The notes below the pieces were generated by a model. The model was not told where the DNA came from, ran no database searches, and saw only the letters and a list, made by a program, of their open reading frames with translations. A program made the position numbers and the translations under genes. This document shows, in pieces, positions 12,045 to 12,394 of a stretch of DNA of 12,394 nt. This DNA is from Chloroflexota bacterium (GTDB taxonomy: Bacteria > Chloroflexota > Dehalococcoidia > SM23-28-2 > RBG-16-64-32): the NCBI GenBank assembly GCA_022565075.1, contig JADFKG010000047.1:1-12394 (forward strand), written 5' to 3'. Position 1 is the first letter of the stretch, and the number at the start of each line of letters is the position of its first letter.

Positions 12045-12394
12045 TTAGACGCCGGCCGGGCCGTAGGCGCGGTCCAGCAGCTCGATCACGTGCTGGACCC
12101 GCGCCGAGCCGCCAGTGCGCCGCACGCCGGCCTCCAGCTGCGCGAGGCAGCCGGGATTGGCCGTCGCGATGACGTCCGCACCGGTGCTCTCCGCGTCGAG
12201 CATCTTCTCGTCCAGCAAGCGCATCGACATCTCTGCCTGCGTAAAGGAGTACACGCCGGCGGCGCCGCAGCAGCGGTCCGCGTGCTCCATCTCGACCAGG
12301 TTCAGGCCCGGGATCGCCTTCAGCACTTCTCGCGGCGCGGCGCTGATGCCTTGAGCGTGCGCCAGGTGGCACGAGTCCTGGTACGTCACGGTGA
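12045..12394 (-). CDS. GlcF/LutA-like CCG-domain Fe-S oxidoreductase subunit, C-terminal part (runs off right edge)
   Basis: The last 116 or so codons of a minus-strand gene. The sequence V-T-Y-Q-D-S-C-H-L-A-H-A-Q-G, then P-G-L-N-L-V-E-M-x-x-A-D-R-C-C-G-A-A-G-V-Y-S and N-P-G-C-L-A-Q-L is the second CCG domain of glycolate oxidase iron-sulfur subunit (GlcF) or related LutA/GlpC-type proteins. CCG domains bind Fe-S clusters or related cofactors and pass electrons from a flavin dehydrogenase subunit. Key cysteines (D-S-C-H, C-C-G, P-G-C) are present. The start lies outside the window, so GlcF cannot be told from related subunits. It is not connected functionally to the pilus genes. Confidence 0.88.
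   Translation of the reverse strand, partial: TVTYQDSCHLAHAQGISAAPREVLKAIPGLNLVEMEHADRCCGAAGVYSFTQAEMSMRLLDEKMLDAESTGADVIATANPGCLAQLEAGVRRTGGSARVQHVIELLDRAYGPAGV

Noticed and set aside
1..12394. CRISPR arrays, insertion sequences, rRNA, phage or attachment sites
   Set aside because: Read for regularly spaced repeats, transposase motifs and terminal inverted repeats; none was seen.

Overview
The window is high-GC bacterial DNA whose core is a compact Flp/Tad (tight adherence) type IVc pilus locus. The order on the + strand is flp pilin, tadE pseudopilin, cpaB/rcpC, cpaE/tadZ, cpaF/tadA ATPase, tadB and tadC. No secretin (rcpA/cpaC), tadD, tadF or tadG gene is present in the window. A minimal, secretin-free Tad set with GT-C and PAP2-type envelope genes beside it fits a monoderm-like lineage such as Chloroflexota, perhaps Dehalococcoidia-like. 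That assignment is inference from gene content and composition only.

Left edge (1-620): the 5' part of a GrpB-family gene runs off the left edge on the minus strand. It is followed by a 74-codon minus-strand ORF that resembles a piece of an A24 prepilin peptidase and lacks most of the enzyme. Next (622-3202), two + strand genes overlap by 8 bases: a GT-C (ArnT/PMT-like) glycosyltransferase and a PAP2_3/Aur1-like phosphatase or phosphotransferase. Both are multi-span membrane proteins.

Tad region (3327-9607): flp and tadE are separated by a very strong hairpin. They end at a clear intrinsic terminator (4087-4119), so cpaB-cpaE-tadA-tadB-tadC is probably a second transcription unit. Its genes overlap or lie only a few bases apart, and several carry good Shine-Dalgarno sequences.

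Regulatory tail (9604-10770): the tadC stop overlaps a TTG start of an XRE-family DNA-binding protein. After it come a 43-codon ORF with a strong ribosome binding site, a second paralogous XRE protein (ATGA overlap), and a 59-codon gene. This last gene encodes only a copy of the C-terminal module shared by the two XRE proteins, without the helix-turn-helix. The four reading frames are tightly packed and look like a co-expressed regulatory module attached to the pilus operon. This cassette is the least ordinary part of the window.

Right part (10852-12394, minus strand): an ECF-type sigma factor gene overlaps (ATGA) a small gene for a C-terminally anchored membrane protein, a candidate unorthodox anti-sigma factor. 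Upstream is a 228-base non-coding stretch with several nested inverted repeats. The window closes with the 3' part of a GlcF/LutA-like CCG-domain iron-sulfur oxidoreductase subunit. A heptamer, TGTAACG, occurs in gene-sense orientation 65-90 bases upstream of flp, cpaB and the sigma gene, and may mark shared regulation.
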